Assembly: GCA_022616085.1 (NCBI GenBank)
Contig: JAKEFN010000097.1
Span: 1 to 9,457 of the forward strand
DNA: 9,457 bases
Source: a bacterium
GTDB taxonomy: Bacteria > Patescibacteriota > Minisyncoccia > Phycocordibacterales > JAKEFN01
Direction: 5' to 3'
Of the stretch, positions 6,375 through 9,457 are shown piece after piece (position 1 is the stretch's first letter; every line of letters begins with the position of its first letter). The position numbers were made by a program, and so were the translations under genes. A model generated the notes under the pieces. The model ran no database searches. It was not told where the DNA came from and was given only the letters and a program-made list of their open reading frames with translations.

Positions 6375-7325
6375 CTAATGAGGGGAAATGAAAGAACCCT
6401 GATTAACAATGAATTCAACTATAACAAAAATGATCCAATAGAAGAATAGAAAGTATCCTTCCGTTTTTGAAATTATATGTCCGGAGCGCATGAATTGGAA
6501 GAGGAGGATTGCCGCGCCAACCATAAAAAGCCCCGCTACATAAATGATTGTCGGCGGGAATGCAAAGGGCTTCAAAAGTGCAAGAATACCGATAACGATG
6601 GTCGCGTCTGCAAGAACGGTGCCGAGAAGGTCACCTACAGCGAGCGAGTCGTCCTTTTTTTTGACCGATTTCAAGGCAAAAAAGAGCTCCGGTATGGTCG
6701 TGCCAAGCGCGACGACAAACATGCCGATTACAATAGGCTTGATGCCGAAGAGAAGCGCGAGATCGGTCGCGGATGTAACCGTAAAATGCGCGCCGAGAAT
6801 AAGTCCCGCGATTCCAACAAAAAGAAATCCGAAGTTTTTAAGGCGGCCGCCATTATTTGAAATTTTTTTTGCATGCGCGGATCCGCTCCGAAACGCCATA
6901 TAATAAAATGCCGCTCCGGCAATGATAAGCGCGATCCCTTCCGTTTGCGAGAAGTGTCCATCAAGTCCGAGTGCGATGGGAAGGAGAAGCAGAAAAGGAT
7001 AGATGCGGTTGTTTTTGAGAATCGCACTATTTACTTTGATGCCGCGGCCGGCAATCATGATGATGATAAAAAAGAGAAGCGAGAGATCGGCAACATTTGA
7101 GCCAAGGAGTACGCCGAGCGCGAAACTCGGCACCCCCTCAATCGCAGAATTGATCGCGATAAAAATTTCGGGAAGGATTGAAATGATTGCGACAACGATA
7201 AATCCGACCGTATATTTGGAAAATCCAAAACTGTCCGCAAGAAGGGCGGCGTATTTTGTCGCAAATGTCGCGCCCCGCGCAACGAGGAAGAGCGAGGCGA
7301 TAAGTATAAAGATGTTGTTAATCAT
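6375..7325 (-). CDS. Sodium/calcium exchanger family protein (CaxA/YrbG-like)
   Basis: This 316-residue integral membrane protein of the Ca2+/cation antiporter superfamily would exchange Ca2+ or another cation against Na+, K+ or H+ across the inner membrane. Both alpha repeats are present. Alpha-1 spans about 41-81 with P52-E53 and GSNVAD at 75-80. Alpha-2 spans about 200-241 with ALGTTIPE at 206-213 and GTVLAD at 235-240. Acidic residues E53, D80, E213 and D240 line up with the ion ligands E54, N81, E213 and D240 of the archaeal NCX_Mj (numbers from memory). Alpha-1 is unusual: the usual ALGTSLPE reads AIISILPE, replacing Gly-Thr-Ser by Ile-Ser-Ile, and position 80 is Asp. About ten helices are expected, with a basic loop near 150-160 between halves. 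It ends in TAG 3 bases before the DUF475 gene. The start has no clear ribosome site, and it lies 22 bases after an SDR remnant. Confidence 0.88.
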   Translation of the reverse strand: MINNIFILIASLFLVARGATFATKYAALLADSFGFSKYTVGFIVVAIISILPEIFIAINSAIEGVPSFALGVLLGSNVADLSLLFFIIIMIAGRGIKVNSAILKNNRIYPFLLLLPIALGLDGHFSQTEGIALIIAGAAFYYMAFRSGSAHAKKISNNGGRLKNFGFLFVGIAGLILGAHFTVTSATDLALLFGIKPIVIGMFVVALGTTIPELFFALKSVKKKDDSLAVGDLLGTVLADATIVIGILALLKPFAFPPTIIYVAGLFMVGAAILLFQFMRSGHIISKTEGYFLFFYWIIFVIVEFIVNQGSFISPH

Positions 7326-7347
7326 TTATTTTGGCACATTCAAAATA

Positions 7348-7503
7348 TCAGACCGCAAGCCATCCGCCGTCCACGAAGAACGTCGCGCCGGTTACATAGC
7401 TTGCTTCTTCGGAAGCCAAAAACACAACCATGGCGGAGACTTCTTCGGGCCTCCCGATCCGTTTAAGCGGAATGCGCGCGATATGCGTAAGCCTTATCTT
7501 TAA
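7348..7503 (-). pseudogene. C-terminal remnant of a short-chain dehydrogenase/reductase
   Basis: Fifty-one codons end at TGA 7348-7350 and read as the C-terminal end of a FabG-like NAD(P)-dependent SDR. Recognisable pieces are IPLKRIGRPEEVSAMVVFLA, then SYVTGATFFVDGGW near the end, which are the substrate-loop and final strand of classical SDRs of about 250 residues. The Rossmann start (TGxxxGxG) and the catalytic Ser-Tyr-Lys are missing: an in-frame TAA at 7504-7506 closes the frame and no start codon remains. It cannot be an enzyme. It lies 22 bases upstream of the exchanger gene on the same strand, so it was probably once the first gene of that operon. The break coincides with a small inverted repeat and lies about 30 bases from the terminator of the LemA-like gene. 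A promoter-like TTGCAT (7528-7533) with TATCTT 16 bases on could now drive the exchanger operon, weakly supported. Confidence 0.85.
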
Positions 7504-7512
7504 TTAAGATAA
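7494..7512. repeat. Inverted repeat at the SDR truncation point
   Basis: TTATCTT (7494-7500) and AAGATAA (7506-7512) are perfect 7-base inverted copies around TAATT. The in-frame stop closing the SDR remnant lies in the spacer. It may be an insertion or deletion scar, an operator, or chance in AT-rich sequence. There is no T-tract suited to a terminator. Confidence 0.5.
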
Positions 7513-7533
7513 TAACATTTTTACAGCATGCAA

Positions 7534-7561
7534 CAAAAAAGGAGCGGGTGTTAACCGCTCC
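7534..7561 (-). terminator. Rho-independent terminator of the LemA-like operon
   Basis: On the minus strand, GGAGCGG (7561-7555) pairs with CCGCTCC (7547-7541) around a 7-base loop, followed by six T (7540-7535). It begins 16 bases after the TAG stop of the LemA-like gene. Confidence 0.85.
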
Positions 7562-7577
7562 ACCATGATTCATTTGA

Positions 7578-8126
7578 CTACCGGAGTTGTAAACCCGGGT
7601 CAACACCAGTCTTGAAAGATTCTTTGGCATGTCCCGAACTGATGATCTTCATCTCATCGAGGTCAAGCTTCGGATATCCGGCAAGCTTGAGCCAGAAACC
7701 CTTCCAAAGATATCCCAAATTCGTGTTATAGGCGCGCTTTGCGTCTATGAATTTCGTTTGGGAGTTCTGAAATTTATCCCTGAAGGCTTCCACGACCTGT
7801 TGCACCTGGGTATATAGCGTCGGGCTGACTTGTCCGGGATAGTTTTCCTGGATCCATTGGAAAACTGCTTGGCTTCCTTGATCGCCATAGCGTCCCGTCA
7901 TGGCTTCGCGCATAACGCGAGACAAGTCATCCGTCATCATTCCTGGCACTTGGGCAACCTCTTTTACTTTAAGGGACCCCTGCGCCAGGATGTTTTCCAT
8001 GTCGGTGTACTGCGCTTCAAGTCCTTTTTCCGCCTCGTTTCCATAGTTGTAATTACTAATAAATGATGCGGCGCAAACCAAAACGATTGCGCCAACTATG
8101 CCAAGCGTAGTGAGTATTTTTACCAT
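7578..8126 (-). CDS. LemA-like membrane protein
   Basis: This 182-residue protein has one N-terminal membrane helix (about 4-24, ILTTLGIVGAIVLVCAASFI) and then a helical domain resembling LemA. LemA proteins are membrane-anchored four-helix bundles with the short N-terminus outside; their biochemical role is unknown. Family-like features are the NYN at 25-27, a helix of the type EKGLEAQYTDMENILAQ with VKEVAQVP, and the tail KFIDAKRAYNTNLG resembling the closing helix. The canonical RRxxLIPNLV segment of typical LemA is not present, so this is a divergent subgroup, of the kind I associate with phage and CPR genomes. AGGAGG at 8133-8138, 6 bases before the ATG, overlaps the last codons of the upstream gene, so expression of the two is tied. 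The gene ends the two-gene unit at the terminator at 7534. Confidence 0.75.
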   Translation of the reverse strand: MVKILTTLGIVGAIVLVCAASFISNYNYGNEAEKGLEAQYTDMENILAQGSLKVKEVAQVPGMMTDDLSRVMREAMTGRYGDQGSQAVFQWIQENYPGQVSPTLYTQVQQVVEAFRDKFQNSQTKFIDAKRAYNTNLGYLWKGFWLKLAGYPKLDLDEMKIISSGHAKESFKTGVDPGLQLR

Positions 8127-8129
8127 CAG

Positions 8130-9263
8130 TTACCTCCTCTTCAGGTTGCGAAACGCGTTGCCAATATAATCTTCCGCCTCGTCATGGCGGAAGTACACGC
8201 TTAGTCCAATACTGCCACCTATTGCAATGATGACGGCAAGGACTATCACCCACAGGGGAGGTTCCACCTCCTCCGCGAGATACTCAAACTCGGCCATTTT
8301 TGGTCGGTCAAAATGAGCATTCACAAGCCGTGTTACGGCCGGAACGAGTGTTTTTGGGTCAAGGATGCCAAGTTCTTTGATTCTATCGCGCATTTTGACA
8401 TGAAAGAACTCGTTATTTTTGTTGAGAGCCCAGGTCATGACGTCAGCCCAGGTGATTTTGAGTTCATCAAGACCGATAAACACAACGACGTCGTTTTTCT
8501 TTCCCCCAAGCCACGCGTTTTCTATTTTATAGCGATATGACGGGTCGTCTATTTCCGTCAAAATAACGATGATATTGACCTGCTTCTGTGCGCCCATAAT
8601 TTTGAGCGCGGTTCCGAGGTCGTCATTCAACGTTTTTCTGATTTGTGTCGGAACTTTGCTGTCAATATTGAGCACCCGAATGATTCGATAGAAATCAAAC
8701 ACACGCGGATACTCTGGAATTTTATCCCGAAATTCTTCAGATACATTTCGGTCTCCGCTGAACAGGCTTTGCGGCACGGCCTGAACATAGTTTGTATAAC
8801 CATGTTCTAGAGAAGCTGGCTCGCCTATAATGCACCGAATATACGATGCAGGATCCGGCGAGTTATATACGGATCGCCACCTTGAATCTTTGTGATCAAA
8901 TCGAACATCGCCAACCGAGGTTTCCGCGGTCCATGTTACGGTGTAATGATCTTCGTAACAAGTACTGCATGATTCTCTGCAGACTTCGTTTGAGCCGGAG
9001 CCGGAGCATGTCGTAGAGCAGTTGCATTGATACGATTTAAGATAATGGCCGTGTTTACGGTTTTTATCTATCACATATCCGTTCCAAATCTCGGTATCTT
9101 GTGTTTTTCCGTATTTACCGAGTTGCCAGACAGCGACTGAAAGCAGGACGACAACAATGATGTTGATCGTCATCTCTGTCCAATTAACCTCTTGGTCCCA
9201 GATACGCTTTGCCACGAATGGCCAGATAATTGGGAACGCAATGAGTATTAACAGCTTCTCCAT
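8130..9263 (-). CDS. Three-helix membrane protein with a Cys cluster and TPM-like region
   Basis: This protein has 377 residues. Two N-terminal helices (about 4-19 and 31-48) and one near the C-terminus (337-357, PPLWVIVLAVIIAIGGSIGL) anchor it. Between them lies a large domain. It starts with WNGYV (60-64) and a cluster of six cysteines at 80, 82, 86, 95, 99 and 102 (CNCSTTC, VCRESCSTC), suited to metal binding or disulfides. The part from about 216 to 330, with QVNIIVILTE and then AWLGGKKNDVVVFIG (250-264), resembles the TPM (YgcG) fold core, where a strand is followed by a Gly-Lys-Asn/Asp turn and another strand. The ATG is preceded at 7 bases by AAGGGG (9271-9276). Placement beside a LemA-like gene supports the TPM link, since LemA and TPM genes are commonly adjacent in bacteria. 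Similar Cys-cluster proteins occur in phages, from memory. The TPM call is an inference; function is unknown. Confidence 0.7.
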   Translation of the reverse strand: MEKLLILIAFPIIWPFVAKRIWDQEVNWTEMTINIIVVVLLSVAVWQLGKYGKTQDTEIWNGYVIDKNRKHGHYLKSYQCNCSTTCSGSGSNEVCRESCSTCYEDHYTVTWTAETSVGDVRFDHKDSRWRSVYNSPDPASYIRCIIGEPASLEHGYTNYVQAVPQSLFSGDRNVSEEFRDKIPEYPRVFDFYRIIRVLNIDSKVPTQIRKTLNDDLGTALKIMGAQKQVNIIVILTEIDDPSYRYKIENAWLGGKKNDVVVFIGLDELKITWADVMTWALNKNNEFFHVKMRDRIKELGILDPKTLVPAVTRLVNAHFDRPKMAEFEYLAEEVEPPLWVIVLAVIIAIGGSIGLSVYFRHDEAEDYIGNAFRNLKRR

Positions 9264-9302
9264 AAAGAAACCCCTTATGTGTTAAGGATCAATCGCTAAT
9301 AC

Positions 9303-9329
9303 CTTATAATATTAATTATAATTTGTCAA
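9303..9329 (-). promoter_or_regulatory. Promoter of the TPM-like/LemA-like operon
   Basis: On the minus strand a perfect TTGACA (9329-9324) is followed after 15 bases by TATAAG (9308-9303, 5 of 6). Start of transcription would be near 9296, giving a leader of about 33 bases that contains the AAGGGG ribosome site. The same short 15-base spacing is seen in the promoter at 303. Confidence 0.6.
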
Positions 9330-9456
9330 ATAAAAACATTACGTGAATAGCGAAACTCTCTATCCCCTCATCATCACCTGATATCCCAACAAAATACGGA
9401 CATAATGGAGGATGTAGCCGTTTATTGAGCGCGGGAATGAAGACACCAAGTGGAGA
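9316..9456 (-). other. Open frame running in from the right edge, uncertain
   Basis: A minus-strand frame of 46 codons is open from the window edge to TAA at 9316-9318. It includes PALNKRLHPPLCPYFVGI and GDDEGIESFAIHVMF. Its last codons overlap the -35 of the promoter at 9303. It could be the C-terminal end of a gene mostly outside the window, or chance. I do not recognise it, and nothing on the plus strand of this stretch looks coding. Confidence 0.25.
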
Positions 9457-9457
9457 T

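Noticed and set aside
7003..7503. Plus-strand frame of 166 codons
   Set aside because: It is antisense to the exchanger start and the SDR remnant, both of which have recognisable motifs on the minus strand.
1..9457. CRISPR array, tRNA, rRNA, insertion sequence or origin
   Set aside because: No spaced direct repeats, no TTCGANNC-type T-loop context with acceptor pairing, no transposase motif and no DnaA-box cluster were seen.

Overview
The window looks like a compact bacterial chromosome segment, most likely from a Candidate Phyla Radiation bacterium of the Parcubacteria type. This is inferred from the gene style: short intergenic gaps, a 527-residue single-knuckle MetRS ending after its anticodon domain, LemA-like proteins, DUF475, and short U-tract terminators. 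No rRNA or marker phylogeny is present to prove it. TGA ends metG, tatD, the AI-2E gene and an SDR remnant, so code 11 fits and a TGA-recoded lineage does not.

Layout. Bases 1-300 hold no intact gene, only traces of a decayed minus-strand frame and an orphan terminator. From 303 the plus strand carries a promoter, an unrecognised soluble protein of 253 residues with its own terminator, and a small membrane-anchored protein of 136 residues with its own terminator. A two-gene operon follows: an AI-2E/PerM-type transporter overlapping metG by ATGA. After metG comes a 34-residue stub matching the start of NYN-domain nucleases, closed by a strong two-tier terminator. Next is tatD (metal-dependent hydrolase), also plus.

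From 5448 everything is on the minus strand. A Na+/Ca2+-exchanger-family protein lies upstream of a DUF475 (TerC-like) membrane protein, 3 bases apart, so probably one cation-transport operon. Just upstream of it is the 51-codon C-terminal remnant of a short-chain dehydrogenase, cut next to a small inverted repeat. Beyond that lies a self-contained module with its own promoter and terminator: a 377-residue membrane protein with a six-cysteine cluster and a TPM-like region, followed 3 bases later by a LemA-like protein. This pair resembles a divergent, phage-associated version of the bacterial LemA/TPM gene pairing and is the most interesting content here.

Two truncated genes (NYN start, SDR end) and one decayed frame mark three places where genes were lost or the sequence was rearranged. 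The SDR break abuts the LemA/TPM module, suggesting the module arrived there by insertion. No tRNA, rRNA, CRISPR array or transposase was found.
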